DNA of 64,000 bases from Rheinheimera sp. (GTDB taxonomy: Bacteria; Pseudomonadota; Gammaproteobacteria; Enterobacterales; Alteromonadaceae): positions 62,001-126,000 of the forward strand of contig DPJG01000025.1 in assembly GCA_003543135.1 (NCBI GenBank), read 5' to 3'. Position numbers and translations under genes: made by a program. The notes under the pieces were generated by a model, which worked only from the letters and a program-made list of their open reading frames with translations, was not told the DNA's origin and searched no databases. Positions 54,689 to 64,000 of the stretch are shown here, piece after piece (position 1 is the stretch's first letter; the number at the start of each line of letters is the position of its first letter).

Positions 54689-57181
54689 TTAAAACGTTGT
54701 GCCGATATTAAAGCTGAAGTTTTCCTGCTCGTCGCCATCATATTTTTTGATAATTTTGGCAAGGCTGAAAGTCAGAGGGCCCATTGGCGAAATCCACTGT
54801 ACAGTTACACCCGCAGAGACCCGAATCATACCCGCATCTGAATAATCCAGCAAACCTGTTTGCAGATAATTTGGATCCTGATATTGGGTTAATTTGGCGT
54901 ATCTGTTGATGTCAAATTCAGTGTCCCATACGTTACCTGCATCCACAAATAAACTGGTACGGATAGAGTTGGCATAATCTTCTTTGACCAGCGGTGTTGG
55001 TGTGATCAGCTCAAGGGTAGCAATCGCCTGAGCATTACCACCAAATGAACGTTGTGACACGCTATAACTGTCAAAATCCGGTGATGTCGGCAGAGAAGCC
55101 ACTGCACCTACTGTGTAAGGATCCGGTAAGCCCGGGATTCTGTTCACAAAACGGTAGACGGCGCGCGGACCTATCACACGGTTTTCAAAACCACGGAAGT
55201 TCTGACCACCGGCGTAGAAGTTGTCGTTAAAGGGTAAGGTATGGTCGTAACCGTCCTTACTGCCATAACCATTGCCATAACCCAGCTCCAGCTTGCTTAA
55301 GAAAGACCAGCTATGGTCGTTACTGAGCGGAATATAATTGGCCGCTTCAAAAGCAGTTTTGAAATATTGCAAATCTGAGTTTGGCGTGGTGATTTTGCCA
55401 CTGAGAGCCAATCTCAGACCATCAGTTGGGAAAGTACCGCGGTTTAACGTACTGCGAACCCAGCTGATCGCCAGATCGTAGTTGGTAAACTCATAAGAAT
55501 CGTCCGGTTTAGACGGGTCCAGCAACATAGCGCGGAAGTGGCGTAACTGGTCAAATTCCTGGATATAGCTCAGGTCGTTCACACTGATGTTGGTACCAAA
55601 ATTTAACCTGCTGTATTCATTCACCGGGTAACCAAAGCTGACACCAGCGCCATAACTCTTCTGGTTATAAGCCTCAAGACCGGCTTTGCTACCGTCAAAA
55701 TCGGAATAAAACACCGAACCACCGAGGCTGATGCCATCAAGCGTAAAATACGGGTCTGTGTAGCTCAGATTGATCGACTTCTGGTATTTGTTGGTATTAA
55801 AACTGATACCGGCAGAATTACCTGTACCCAAGAAGCTTTGTTGTTCCACACCAAGCTGGAACGCCAGGCCCTGGTAACTACCAAATGACACACCGGCGTT
55901 AAAGCTGCCTGAGGGCCGCTCTTTAATGGTGAAAGTCACATCCACTTTGTCATCTGAACCCGGCACATCTTTGGTTTCAAATTCTACTTTTTCGATATAA
56001 GGCAGACGTTGCACCCAAAGCTTTGAACTTTCCAGCGTGTCATTGGACAGCCAGGCGCCTTCCATTTGCCGGATTTCACGACGAATGACTTCATCTTTGG
56101 TCGAGGCATTGCCTTTGACCGAAATACGGTTCACATAAACCCGCTTGCCTGGATCGACGTTGATGGTTAACGCCACTTCTTTAGTGTCGTCATTAATATT
56201 GGTACTGGTGCGCACTTTTGAGTTGGCATAACCAAAACTGGCCAGTACCTTGGCAATACTTTCTTCGGTATAAGTCACCAGAGCGCCGTTATACAACTGA
56301 CCACTTTTCAGTGGCAGCAGCGCTTTGATAAATTCATCCTGACCAATCAGATCACCGACAAAATCGACGCCGGTGATGGTGTATTGTTCACCCTCTTTCA
56401 CTTGCAAGGTGACATAAACCGATTCTTTATCCGGGCTTACAGCAACCGTATTGGCTTCGATATCAAAACGCAGGTAACCACGATCCAGATAAAAACTGCG
56501 GATTTTTTCCAGATCGCCTTTTAAGGTTTCTTTCTGGTAACGGTCAGACGACATAAAACGCCACCAGGGTAAGTCCACCAGCGACTCGGTATTTTTCAGG
56601 ATGTCTTTATCAGAAAACAGTTCGTTACCGACGATATTGATTTGGCGGACTGACGCAGCATCACCTTCCTTAAATTCCAGTTTCAGGTTTACCCTGTTAC
56701 GAGGCAGATAGGTCAGTTTGATATCAACTTTGGCGTTATATTTACCCACGCCGTGATAAAACTCAGTTAAACCGTTTTCAATTTCACGGATCAGGGTTTT
56801 ATCCAGCTGTTCGCCCACAATAATTTTCTGGTTGGTCAGGCTGTCGTTTAGCTGCTCTTCTTTAATGTCTTTGTTGCCATCAAATTCAATGGCGTTGATA
56901 GTCGGACGTTCTTTTACCCGGTAAATGACGGTTTGACCGTCACGGTACACCGAAATTTCGTCAAAATGGCCGGCAGCATATAACGACTTTACGCCTTTAG
57001 ACAGCGCGTAATCTGACACTGTATCGCCGATATTAAATGGCAGGTTATTCAGGGCCGCGCCTAATGCCACGCGTTGTAAGCCTTCTACCTGAATGTCTTT
57101 TACCGTAAATGATTGTTCAGCGAGCACCGAGTTGCTGGCAGAGGCCAGCAACATCGCAGCTACTAATCGTTTAATTGTCAT
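54689..57181 (-). CDS. bamA: Outer-membrane assembly factor BamA
   Basis: Central subunit of the BAM complex inserting beta-barrel proteins. The protein has 830 residues (E. coli 810). Signal peptide (MTIKRLVAAMLLASASNSVLA), five POTRA domains (about 24-420; e.g. FTVKDIQVEGLQRVALGAAL, YTITGVDFVGDLIGQ, YVNRISVKGNASTKDEVIRREI) and a 16-strand barrel. The loop 6 motif appears as FENRVIGPRAVYRF near residues 660-675, where many homologues have VRGF; FYAGGQNFRGF precedes it. The terminal residue is Phe (FNIGTTF). 27 bases after rseP. Confidence 0.97.
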   Translation of the reverse strand: MTIKRLVAAMLLASASNSVLAEQSFTVKDIQVEGLQRVALGAALNNLPFNIGDTVSDYALSKGVKSLYAAGHFDEISVYRDGQTVIYRVKERPTINAIEFDGNKDIKEEQLNDSLTNQKIIVGEQLDKTLIREIENGLTEFYHGVGKYNAKVDIKLTYLPRNRVNLKLEFKEGDAASVRQINIVGNELFSDKDILKNTESLVDLPWWRFMSSDRYQKETLKGDLEKIRSFYLDRGYLRFDIEANTVAVSPDKESVYVTLQVKEGEQYTITGVDFVGDLIGQDEFIKALLPLKSGQLYNGALVTYTEESIAKVLASFGYANSKVRTSTNINDDTKEVALTINVDPGKRVYVNRISVKGNASTKDEVIRREIRQMEGAWLSNDTLESSKLWVQRLPYIEKVEFETKDVPGSDDKVDVTFTIKERPSGSFNAGVSFGSYQGLAFQLGVEQQSFLGTGNSAGISFNTNKYQKSINLSYTDPYFTLDGISLGGSVFYSDFDGSKAGLEAYNQKSYGAGVSFGYPVNEYSRLNFGTNISVNDLSYIQEFDQLRHFRAMLLDPSKPDDSYEFTNYDLAISWVRSTLNRGTFPTDGLRLALSGKITTPNSDLQYFKTAFEAANYIPLSNDHSWSFLSKLELGYGNGYGSKDGYDHTLPFNDNFYAGGQNFRGFENRVIGPRAVYRFVNRIPGLPDPYTVGAVASLPTSPDFDSYSVSQRSFGGNAQAIATLELITPTPLVKEDYANSIRTSLFVDAGNVWDTEFDINRYAKLTQYQDPNYLQTGLLDYSDAGMIRVSAGVTVQWISPMGPLTFSLAKIIKKYDGDEQENFSFNIGTTF

Positions 57182-57208
57182 TGTTTTGGACTACTTATGA
57201 TTAGTTTA

Positions 57209-58564
57209 TTACAAACGAGAAATATCGTTGAGCAGCGCAATTCCCATTAACATCAGCAGAACGAAGGCTCCGATTTTAAAACCTGTCTCCTGCGCTTTCT
57301 CAGAGACCGGCCTGCCGGTGAGAAGTTCCACCACAAGATACATTAAATGGCCGCCATCCAAAATAGGCAGCGGCAGTAAATTTACCACCCCAAGGTTCAC
57401 ACTGATGAGTGCCAGGAAAGATAAAAATGCAATAAAACCAAGGTCGGCGCTGTTACCTGCCCCCTGAGCAATCGAGATAGGCCCGCTTAAATGCTTCACC
57501 GACACATCGCCAAACAGCAGTTTTTCTACCATCGAAAAGCTCAGCCGTATCAATTGCCATGTGCGCACCACACCTTGCCATACCGCATCGACCGGGCCAT
57601 AACGCTGTTCAAAAAACATTGAATCTTCAAGCGGCTGCACCTTAGGTGCTACTCCTAAAAAGCCCTGATGAAAGCCATCACTGGTTTCACGGCTCTCTGG
57701 TGTCACCTCAAGCTCGAGCATACTGCCATCGCGCTCAATCAGCATAGGCACAGCTTTACCCGGGTTATTCTGGATAATCTGTACCAGCTCGTTCCAGTTT
57801 TTTAACCGCACTGCAGCTGCGGCAATAAACTTATCGCCTGGCTGTAAACCGGCTTTGGCAGCCGCTGAGTTTTCAGATAAGTTGCCTACTTCCAACAGCG
57901 GCACCGCTTGTTTTGGCATCAGCCCCAGGCTTTGGAAAATAGAATCTTTATCAGGGTTAAACTGCCACTGGGTTAAATCCAGCTGATACTCACTGCGGCT
58001 GTCACTATCAAGCGGCTTGACGGTGACAGTCACCGCATCATGGCCAATCTGACCAATCAGCATCAGGCTCACCGCCTGCCAGTCGCGCACTTCTTCATCG
58101 TTAATAGCCACAATTTGCTGGTTGGCAGGCAACTGCGCCGCCGCAGCAATCGAGTTAGGCGTCACATCGGCTACCACAGGTTTTAACGTCGGCACCCCAA
58201 TGATATACATCAGTGCCAGCACCAGAATGGCAAAAATAAAGTTGGCCATAGGACCGGCAGCAATAACAGCCATGCGCTGCAGCACTGTTTTATTGTTAAA
58301 GGCTAAATCTGAAAACTCCGGTAATACTGGGTCGATCCGCTCGTCGAGCATCCGCACATAACCGCCAAGCGGAATGGCCGCTACCACAAATTCTGTACCC
58401 TGTTTATCACGCCAGCTGTACAGAGTTTTGCCAAAACCTATCGAAAACTTTTTCACCAGAATGCCGTTTTTGCGCGCCACCCAGAAATGGCCAAATTCGT
58501 GCACTGTCACCAGCAAACCCAACGCCACCACAAAAGCAAATAAATTCCAGATAAAATCAGTCAC
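57209..58564 (-). CDS. rseP: Site-2 protease RseP
   Basis: Inner-membrane zinc protease that cleaves RseA to release sigmaE and trims signal peptides. The protein has 451 residues (E. coli 450). Zinc motif HEFGH at 22-26 in the first membrane helix, two periplasmic PDZ domains (about 115-305; [13 protein letters not shown] marks the second), [20 protein letters not shown] with the third zinc ligand near residue 397, and the last membrane helix at the C-terminus. Start overlaps the dxr stop by four bases. Confidence 0.97.
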   Translation of the reverse strand: MTDFIWNLFAFVVALGLLVTVHEFGHFWVARKNGILVKKFSIGFGKTLYSWRDKQGTEFVVAAIPLGGYVRMLDERIDPVLPEFSDLAFNNKTVLQRMAVIAAGPMANFIFAILVLALMYIIGVPTLKPVVADVTPNSIAAAAQLPANQQIVAINDEEVRDWQAVSLMLIGQIGHDAVTVTVKPLDSDSRSEYQLDLTQWQFNPDKDSIFQSLGLMPKQAVPLLEVGNLSENSAAAKAGLQPGDKFIAAAAVRLKNWNELVQIIQNNPGKAVPMLIERDGSMLELEVTPESRETSDGFHQGFLGVAPKVQPLEDSMFFEQRYGPVDAVWQGVVRTWQLIRLSFSMVEKLLFGDVSVKHLSGPISIAQGAGNSADLGFIAFLSFLALISVNLGVVNLLPLPILDGGHLMYLVVELLTGRPVSEKAQETGFKIGAFVLLMLMGIALLNDISRL

Positions 58565-59760
58565 GACGATAAACTCCCAAGCTCAGTGCTGGTAAAACGA
58601 CGGGCTTCCTGATCAAGCGCCAGAATATCTTCAAGCGACAGCGCGCTGTGGCCGGCAAATCGGCCAAGTGCTCTGGCATTCAACCGCGCAATGTCGGTAA
58701 AACGAACTTGCCCCTGCAAAAATGCTTCAACCGCAATTTCGTTGGCGGCGTTCAGTGCAGTTGTTGCGCCCTGCCCATGGCGGCAGGCATCGATGGCCAG
58801 CTGCAAACAGGGGTAACGTGCCGGATCGGGTTGAGTAAAAGTAAAATCAGCCACTTCAAAAAAATTCAGCGGTTTTACCTTGCTGGCAATACGCTCAGGG
58901 AAGGCTAAAGCATGGGCAATAGGGGTGCGCATATCTGGATTACCCAGCTGCGCCAGCACAGAGCCGTCACTGTATTGCACCATCGAATGGATAATACTTT
59001 GTGGATGGATCACCACCTGAATATCGTCGGCACTGCAGTTAAATAACCAGCGGGCTTCGATAAATTCCAGGCCTTTATTCATCATAGTGGCGCTGTCGAC
59101 CGAAATTTTCCGGCCCATACTCCAGTTCGGATGAGCAACAGCCTGCGCCGGTGTAATGGCGTCAAAGTCAGTCAGCGGCGTTTGCCGGAACGGACCACCA
59201 CTGCCAGTCAGCAGAATTTTGGCAATACCGGCAGCGGCTAAATTACTCTGATAACAGCTGCGCTGAATAGCTGCAGGCAGACACTGGAAAATGGCGTTAT
59301 GTTCACTGTCGATTGGCAGCAAGGTGGCCTGATGTTGTTTCACGGCGTTAATAAACAACTCACCGCTCATCACCAGCGCTTCTTTATTGGCCAGCAGCAC
59401 TGTTTTACCCTGCTTCACTGCGGCAAGCGTCGGCAATAAACCGGCAGCCCCCACAATAGCGGCCATCACAATATCGGTCTGGACATGCGCTGCCAGATCG
59501 GCAAAAGCCTGTGCCCCATAGAGCACCTGAGTTAAGCTGCCAGCAGCTTTGAGTTGTTGCTGTAATGCTGCTGCATCCGTCGCATCCAGCACTGCGGCAT
59601 ACTGCGGCTTAAACTGCAGACACTGTTGCAATAATTTATCAATCTGCCGCCCGGCGGTCAGCGCAAATACGGCAAAACGTTCCGGATGCTGCGCTATCAC
59701 ATCTAAGGTGCTGCAGCCAATAGAACCGGTCGAACCTAAAATGACTACCTGACGCGACAT
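58561..59760 (-). CDS. dxr: 1-deoxy-D-xylulose 5-phosphate reductoisomerase
   Basis: Second step of the MEP isoprenoid pathway, forming 2-C-methylerythritol 4-phosphate with NADPH. The protein has 399 residues (E. coli 398). NADPH-binding [24 protein letters not shown]-type [13 protein letters not shown], metal-binding [12 protein letters not shown] and [11 protein letters not shown], and [22 protein letters not shown] are intact. Its ATG shares one base with the cdsA stop. Feeds uppS in the same unit. Confidence 0.97.
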   Translation of the reverse strand: MSRQVVILGSTGSIGCSTLDVIAQHPERFAVFALTAGRQIDKLLQQCLQFKPQYAAVLDATDAAALQQQLKAAGSLTQVLYGAQAFADLAAHVQTDIVMAAIVGAAGLLPTLAAVKQGKTVLLANKEALVMSGELFINAVKQHQATLLPIDSEHNAIFQCLPAAIQRSCYQSNLAAAGIAKILLTGSGGPFRQTPLTDFDAITPAQAVAHPNWSMGRKISVDSATMMNKGLEFIEARWLFNCSADDIQVVIHPQSIIHSMVQYSDGSVLAQLGNPDMRTPIAHALAFPERIASKVKPLNFFEVADFTFTQPDPARYPCLQLAIDACRHGQGATTALNAANEIAVEAFLQGQVRFTDIARLNARALGRFAGHSALSLEDILALDQEARRFTSTELGSLSS

Positions 59761-60620
59761 TAAAACCGACCTAATAAAGCAACAAAAAGCGCAAACAAAG
59801 GTGCCGTTGCCGTCAGACTGTCAATGCGGTCCAGAATGCCACCATGACCCGGGAAAATACTGCCGCTGTCCTTGAGGCCCGCCACCCTTTTAAACATACT
59901 TTCGGATAAATCGCCAAACACCGACAGTAAAGTTAATAACAAGGCAGCCAGATACCAGTACAGTACACCTTCCGGCCATTGCATGGTGGCAGCCACTGCA
60001 GTGACAAACAGCATCACAAAAGTCAGCCCACCCAGCATGCCTTCCAGCGTTTTACCCGGGCTCACGTCCGGCATCAGTTTGCGTTTACCAAAAGGTTTGC
60101 CCACCACATAACCGCCAACATCGGCCGCCCAGACCAAACCTAACAAGGCGAAAATCAGCCAGGCACCGGTAAAGGTTGATTGTTCGTAGTTCACATGACG
60201 CAGCAGCCATAAAGCGGCAAAGCTGGGCACTAACGTCAGCCAGCCCATCAAGGCTTTCAGCAATTTATTGTGTTGCCATACATTTTTGCTGCGACTAAAA
60301 CTCAGCACCAGCAACACCGCCAGCAACCACCAGCCGATTCCGGTCCAGAGCAGCGCCTGTGCCGCACCATTGCTTTGCACAGGCCAGTACAGGTTCAGGG
60401 GCAAGGCCTGATAACAAATCAGATACCAAAGCGCCGAGCCAAACGCAAAACTGCTTTTATGCACCAGGCTACTCCAGCCACAAAAAGCCGCCCATTCCCA
60501 GGCGGCAATCACAAAAGCTGCGCCCAGAAACAGCGCAAAGCCAACAGGTGGCAAATAAAACACTGCACAAAGCGCCAGCGGCGCCAGGATCAGTGCTGTG
60601 ATCAGACGTTGTTTAAACAA
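59760..60620 (-). CDS. cdsA: Phosphatidate cytidylyltransferase
   Basis: Makes CDP-diacylglycerol from phosphatidate and CTP, inner membrane. The protein has 286 residues (E. coli 285) with about eight hydrophobic segments. The CdsA signature is near the C-terminus: [21 protein letters not shown] followed by [14 protein letters not shown] with the metal-binding Asp residues. It begins two bases after uppS. Confidence 0.96.
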   Translation of the reverse strand: MFKQRLITALILAPLALCAVFYLPPVGFALFLGAAFVIAAWEWAAFCGWSSLVHKSSFAFGSALWYLICYQALPLNLYWPVQSNGAAQALLWTGIGWWLLAVLLVLSFSRSKNVWQHNKLLKALMGWLTLVPSFAALWLLRHVNYEQSTFTGAWLIFALLGLVWAADVGGYVVGKPFGKRKLMPDVSPGKTLEGMLGGLTFVMLFVTAVAATMQWPEGVLYWYLAALLLTLLSVFGDLSESMFKRVAGLKDSGSIFPGHGGILDRIDSLTATAPLFALFVALLGRF

Positions 60621-60622
60621 AC

Positions 60623-61393
60623 TTATTGTCCTTCTGTGGAGCCTGCCGCCAGCTCACGGATTTGTGCGCCGGTGCAGCCAAAACGGCGCTCACGGCGGAC
60701 AAAACTGGCAATAGCATCAGCAAACACCTGGTCGTCAAAATCCGGCCACAAGGTGTCAAGAAAACATAATTCGGCATAAGCGGCCTGCCACAACAAAAAG
60801 TTGCTGATGCGGATGTCGCCGCCGGTGCGGATCATTAAATCAAGTTCAGGCTGGTCGTGCATCTGAATATGCTGACTCAGCAGTTGTTCGGTAATATCAG
60901 CAGCTTTTAAGGTGCCACTCTCAACCTGTTGCGCCAGCTGCTGCGCCGCATTGGCAATATCCCAGCGCCCGCCATAATTGGCCGCCACATTCAGCGTTAA
61001 ACCTGTGTTGCCGGCAGTCAGCGCCTGGGCTTTGGCAATACTTTCTTGCAATCCCGGGCTAAAGCGCGACAAGTCACCAATAATATTCAGCCGCACCTGA
61101 TTTTTGTGCAGCACTTTGACTTCCTGCTGCAGCACAAATAAAAATAACTGCATCAGACTGGAGACTTCATCTTCAGGACGGCGCCAGTTTTCACTGGAAA
61201 ATGCAAATAACGTCAGCGAAGGAATGCCTAATTTACGGCAAAAACTCACGGCTTTACGTACAGCGTCAACGCCCTTTTTATGGCCCCAGACCCGCGGTTT
61301 TCCCTGGCGCTCGGCCCAGCGGCCGTTACCATCCATAATAATTCCGACATGTTGTGGCAAAGCGCTGTTAAACGCTTGTGTCTCTTCTGTCAT
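60623..61393 (-). CDS. uppS: Undecaprenyl diphosphate synthase
   Basis: cis-Prenyltransferase making the C55 carrier lipid for peptidoglycan and O-antigen. The protein has 256 residues (E. coli 253). [27 protein letters not shown] with catalytic Asp, [27 protein letters not shown] and [25 protein letters not shown] are conserved. ATG at 61393 chosen over an adjacent upstream TTG. First gene of a long envelope unit running to lpxA, close after the frr terminator. Confidence 0.97.
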   Translation of the reverse strand: MTEETQAFNSALPQHVGIIMDGNGRWAERQGKPRVWGHKKGVDAVRKAVSFCRKLGIPSLTLFAFSSENWRRPEDEVSSLMQLFLFVLQQEVKVLHKNQVRLNIIGDLSRFSPGLQESIAKAQALTAGNTGLTLNVAANYGGRWDIANAAQQLAQQVESGTLKAADITEQLLSQHIQMHDQPELDLMIRTGGDIRISNFLLWQAAYAELCFLDTLWPDFDDQVFADAIASFVRRERRFGCTGAQIRELAAGSTEGQ

Positions 61394-61435
61394 CAATGCC
61401 TGCCAAATCTGCTGTTATAAATAATTTACCCGAAC

Positions 61436-61471
61436 AAAAAAGCGCCGCGAAGTGGAGCTGCACGGCGCTTT
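61436..61471 (-). terminator. frr terminator
   Basis: AAAGCGCCG / CGGCGCTTT, 9-bp stem with a 15-base loop, minus-strand T run; 23 bases past the frr stop. Confidence 0.8.
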
Positions 61472-61493
61472 GTTTACAAAGCAATGGCTGGAA

Positions 61494-62051
61494 TTAAACT
61501 TCCATTAATTCTTTTTCTTTGGCTGCCAGTACTTCGTCGACTTTTTTTACCCATACGTCGGTGATTTTCTGAATTTCTTCAGCAGCACGACGTTCATCAT
61601 CTTCACTGATTTCTTTTTCTTTTAACAGCGCTTTTAAATCAGCGTTGGCGTCACGGCGAATGTTACGCACTGCAACACGGGCACCTTCAGCTTCACCACG
61701 CACAACTTTGACCAGGTCGCGACGACGTTCTTCGGTCAGCGGTGGCAATGGCACACGAATAGAAGTACCGGCACCAATTGGGTTTAAACCAAGGTCTGAT
61801 TGCAGAATGGCTTTTTCTACCGCCTGGATCATTGAACGGTCAAATACAGTGATCATCAGAGTGCGGGCATCTTCAGAAGACACGTTGGCAACCTGACGCA
61901 GTGGTGTGTCAGCACCATAATAAGACACCGAAATACCATCAAGCAGGCTTGGATGGGCGCGGCCGGTACGGATTTTAGATAATTGGTTTTTCAGCGCTTC
62001 CACGCTTTTTTCCATCCGGACTTTACTGTCTTTTAAAATATCGTTAATCAC
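61494..62051 (-). CDS. frr: Ribosome recycling factor
   Basis: With EF-G splits post-termination ribosomes. With a GTG start the protein has 185 residues, equal to E. coli. [76 protein letters not shown] and [13 protein letters not shown] are conserved. The GTG is preferred because AAGGAAG lies correctly before it and homology begins there; ten further codons upstream are open. 63 bases after pyrH on the same strand. Confidence 0.96.
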   Translation of the reverse strand: MINDILKDSKVRMEKSVEALKNQLSKIRTGRAHPSLLDGISVSYYGADTPLRQVANVSSEDARTLMITVFDRSMIQAVEKAILQSDLGLNPIGAGTSIRVPLPPLTEERRRDLVKVVRGEAEGARVAVRNIRRDANADLKALLKEKEISEDDERRAAEEIQKITDVWVKKVDEVLAAKEKELMEV

Positions 62052-62114
62052 CTGATTCTTCCTTTGTGTTGTAAAGGGCACAGCGAACCGTGCCCGGGCA
62101 GGATGGCGGCTAGT

Positions 62115-62855
62115 TTACTGCAAATTTTCGGCGTGGTCGATTACCGTGCCTTCGCTCTCGCCCATAATGACGCGTTTTAACGCACCAGGCTTATTCATAT
62201 TAAACACGCGGATTTGCATATTGTGATCACGTGCCAGTGTAAATGCGGCTAAGTCCATCACTTTCAGTTCTTTATCCAGCACTTCGTCATAAGTCAGCTG
62301 ACTGTATAAAGTGGCTGCAGGGTCTTTCACCGGGTCTGCTGAATATACACCGTCAACTTTGGTGGCTTTTAAAACACAGTCGGCTTCAATTTCAATACCA
62401 CGTAAGCAAGCGGCTGAATCTGTTGTAAAAAATGGGTTACCTGTGCCGGCAGAAAAAATAACCACCCGGCCAGATTTGAGTAAGCTGATGGCTTCTGCCC
62501 AGCTGTAGTTGTCACACACGCCGTTTAGTGGGAAAGCACTCATCAGACGGGCGTTGACAAAAGCACGGTGCAGCGCGTCGCGCATCGCCAGACCGTTCAT
62601 CACAGTAGCCAGCATCCCCATGTGGTCACCAACAACGCGGTTCATGCCAGCTTTGGCCAGACCTTCACCACGGAAAATATTGCCACCGCCAATCACAATA
62701 CCAACCTGCACACCCAATTCAACCAGCTCTTTAATTTCCTGTGCCATGCGGTCTAATACTTTGGGGTCGATACCAAAGCCTTCATCCCCCATCAGGGCTT
62801 CACCGCTCAGTTTTAATAAAATTCTTCTGTAGGTTGGTTTTGGACTTGTGCTCAT
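62115..62855 (-). CDS. pyrH: Uridylate kinase
   Basis: UMP kinase, homohexameric and allosterically controlled by GTP and UTP. The protein has 246 residues (E. coli 241). [78 protein letters not shown] and [13 protein letters not shown] are conserved. [11 protein letters not shown] is chosen (GGGGATCTC ribosome site); 50 upstream codons are open without homology. Forms a pyrH-frr unit, separate from tsf. Confidence 0.97.
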   Translation of the reverse strand: MSTSPKPTYRRILLKLSGEALMGDEGFGIDPKVLDRMAQEIKELVELGVQVGIVIGGGNIFRGEGLAKAGMNRVVGDHMGMLATVMNGLAMRDALHRAFVNARLMSAFPLNGVCDNYSWAEAISLLKSGRVVIFSAGTGNPFFTTDSAACLRGIEIEADCVLKATKVDGVYSADPVKDPAATLYSQLTYDEVLDKELKVMDLAAFTLARDHNMQIRVFNMNKPGALKRVIMGESEGTVIDHAENLQ

Positions 62856-63077
62856 GAGATCCCCATCAGGCCGGATTGAAAATTCATCTGTATACATGGT
62901 TGCGCTATCCTTGTTGGCAGTCCCACCTTTGCAGGTTTGACTGCGCCAGTCCGCAGCAACTAAAGCGCTGCAGTGCAGGCTCAGCGGCTTTGCAGCCTCA
63001 GACAAACGTGACCGGTATTGTACCGGAGCGCTTGCTTCAATTTTGCCGAAACCTCTGGTTTCGCAACTTTCAATTAT

Positions 63078-63113
63078 AAAAAAACCGCGACTGGCAAAGC
63101 CAAAGTCGCGGTT
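63078..63113 (-). terminator. tsf terminator
   Basis: AACCGCGACT / AGTCGCGGTT, 10-bp stem, with a GGC-AAA-GCC mini-hairpin in the loop; A run gives a minus-strand T tail. 37 bases past the tsf stop. Confidence 0.88.
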
Positions 63114-63149
63114 ATTTTAGCGGGTTTTAGCCATTAGCTAAAGCTCGCA

Positions 63150-64000
63150 TTATTTTTTAGCAGCAGCAATTTGTGCAGCTACTTCAGCTGCAAAGTCTGT
63201 TTCTGCTTTTTCGATGCCTTCGCCTACTTCTAAACGAATGAAGCTAACAGCTTTAGCACCGTGTTGCTTCAGGAAGTCACCAGTCGTGATGTTAGGATCC
63301 TTAACAAAAGCCTGACCAGTTAAAGAAACTTCACCGGTGAACTTTGTCATACGACCCGCAACCATCTTCTCAGCGATTTCTTTTGGCTTGCCGCTGTTGA
63401 TAGCGATTTCGATCTGGATTTCCTGCTCTTTAGCAACCACTTCAGCTGGTACTGACTCAGGCGTCAGGAATGAAGGGTTGTTGGCAGCAACGTGCATAGC
63501 AACGTCTTTCGCGATATCTTCGTTACCGCCTTCCAGTACGACTAACACGCCGATACGGCCTGAGTGCGTGTACTGACCAATCACGTCACCCTGAGCTACA
63601 GAGATACGACGGATATTGATGTTTTCACCAATTTTGGTCACCAGTGCAGCACGGGCTTCTTCAACAGTAGCGTCGCCCAGCTTGGCAGCTGACAGCTCTT
63701 CTACAGTGAACAGTTTGTTGGCGTGAGCCAGGTCAGCAGCAGCGTTGGCAAAAGCCAGGAAGCTGGCGTCACGGCCTACGAAGTCTGTTTCACAGTTAAA
63801 TTCGATGGCAACAGCATAACCACCGCCAACGCGTGTGATCACAGTACCTTCAGCAGCGATACGGCCAGCTTTCTTGGCAGCTTTGGCCTGACCGTTTTTA
63901 CGCATTAATTCGATTGCGCCTTCGATGTCACCTGCAGTTTCTTCTAACGCTTTTTTGCAGTCCATCATGCCAGCGCCAGTGCGCTCGCGTAATTCTTTTA
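63150..64000 (-). CDS. tsf: Elongation factor Ts, N-terminus cut off by window edge
   Basis: Nucleotide exchange factor for EF-Tu. About 283 residues are visible; only roughly the first nine are missing. The UBA-like start [32 protein letters not shown], the [10 protein letters not shown] motif that contacts EF-Tu (NCETDFV), [30 protein letters not shown] and the Ala-rich C-terminus ([13 protein letters not shown]) are clear. tsf followed by pyrH-frr is the standard order; rpsB is expected just outside the window. Confidence 0.97.
   Translation of the reverse strand, partial: KELRERTGAGMMDCKKALEETAGDIEGAIELMRKNGQAKAAKKAGRIAAEGTVITRVGGGYAVAIEFNCETDFVGRDASFLAFANAAADLAHANKLFTVEELSAAKLGDATVEEARAALVTKIGENINIRRISVAQGDVIGQYTHSGRIGVLVVLEGGNEDIAKDVAMHVAANNPSFLTPESVPAEVVAKEQEIQIEIAINSGKPKEIAEKMVAGRMTKFTGEVSLTGQAFVKDPNITTGDFLKQHGAKAVSFIRLEVGEGIEKAETDFAAEVAAQIAAAKK

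Overview
The window reads as a chromosomal stretch from a free-living, flagellated, aerobic gammaproteobacterium. Gene content and order (pdxB / fabB-mnmC / motY-rnt; dnaX-ybaB-recR-htpG-adk-hemH; tsf / pyrH-frr / uppS-cdsA-dxr-rseP-bamA-skp-lpxD-fabZ-lpxA / lpxB-rnhB-dnaE-accA-tilS) match the Alteromonadales/Chromatiaceae neighbourhood. Rheinheimera or a close relative is my best guess; this is inference from synteny and protein flavour, not from a database search. Coding density is high, and most transcription units end in clear hairpin-plus-T terminators. I see no insertion sequence, prophage, CRISPR array, tRNA or rRNA gene.

Layout. 1-6 kb: truncated pdxB, fabB divergent from mnmC, then motY divergent from rnt. 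6-12.3 kb: grxD, sodB and the stationary-phase trio prkA-yeaH-spoVR (ycgB). 12.3-15.9 kb: a two-gene signalling unit (REC-CheX-like protein plus PAS-GGDEF cyclase), an exported thiol peroxidase and a small heat-shock protein with a sigma32 promoter and a ROSE-like RNA thermometer candidate. 15.9-25.8 kb: hydrolase-MAPEG-hemH, adk, htpG (own sigma32 promoter), recR-ybaB-dnaX (with a complete programmed -1 frameshift signal) and apt. 25.8-28.6 kb: a RiPP metallophore-type locus (hvfA-hvfB-hvfC plus an unannotated 39-residue membrane protein), divergent from a DksA/TraR-type zinc-finger gene with an FNR/CRP-type box. 29.2-32.8 kb: a 2OG-Fe(II) oxygenase-like protein and a large TonB-dependent receptor. 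33.3-37.8 kb: the tightly packed dinG-yfcA-priC-HDAC-like unit. 37.9-45.3 kb: kynA, a ComFB-family gene, a ybaM-like gene with a tandem repeat, SRP RNA, a PlsC-type acyltransferase, a DUF3014 protein, a patatin, a second diguanylate cyclase and tilS. 45.3-64 kb: the essential envelope/lipid/replication block through to a truncated tsf.

How the genes work together. The last 18 kb joins lipid A synthesis (lpxD, lpxA, lpxB), fatty-acid synthesis (accA, fabZ), phospholipid and undecaprenyl carrier synthesis (cdsA, dxr, uppS), outer-membrane assembly (bamA, skp, rseP) and replication/translation (dnaE, rnhB, frr, pyrH, tsf, tilS). Here a terminator separates lpxA from lpxB, which is worth noting against the contiguous E. 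coli order.

The most interesting system is the HvfABC-type locus. It encodes an exported peptide with six EGKCG motifs in two cassettes, an MNIO (DUF692) enzyme that in characterised relatives converts such cysteines to oxazolone/thioamide or thiooxazole copper ligands, and its DUF2063 partner. A tiny membrane protein with its own terminator lies just downstream in the same direction. Other high-value signals are the dnaX frameshift cassette, the missing fourth Fe-S cysteine in DinG, and the RNA-thermometer candidate.
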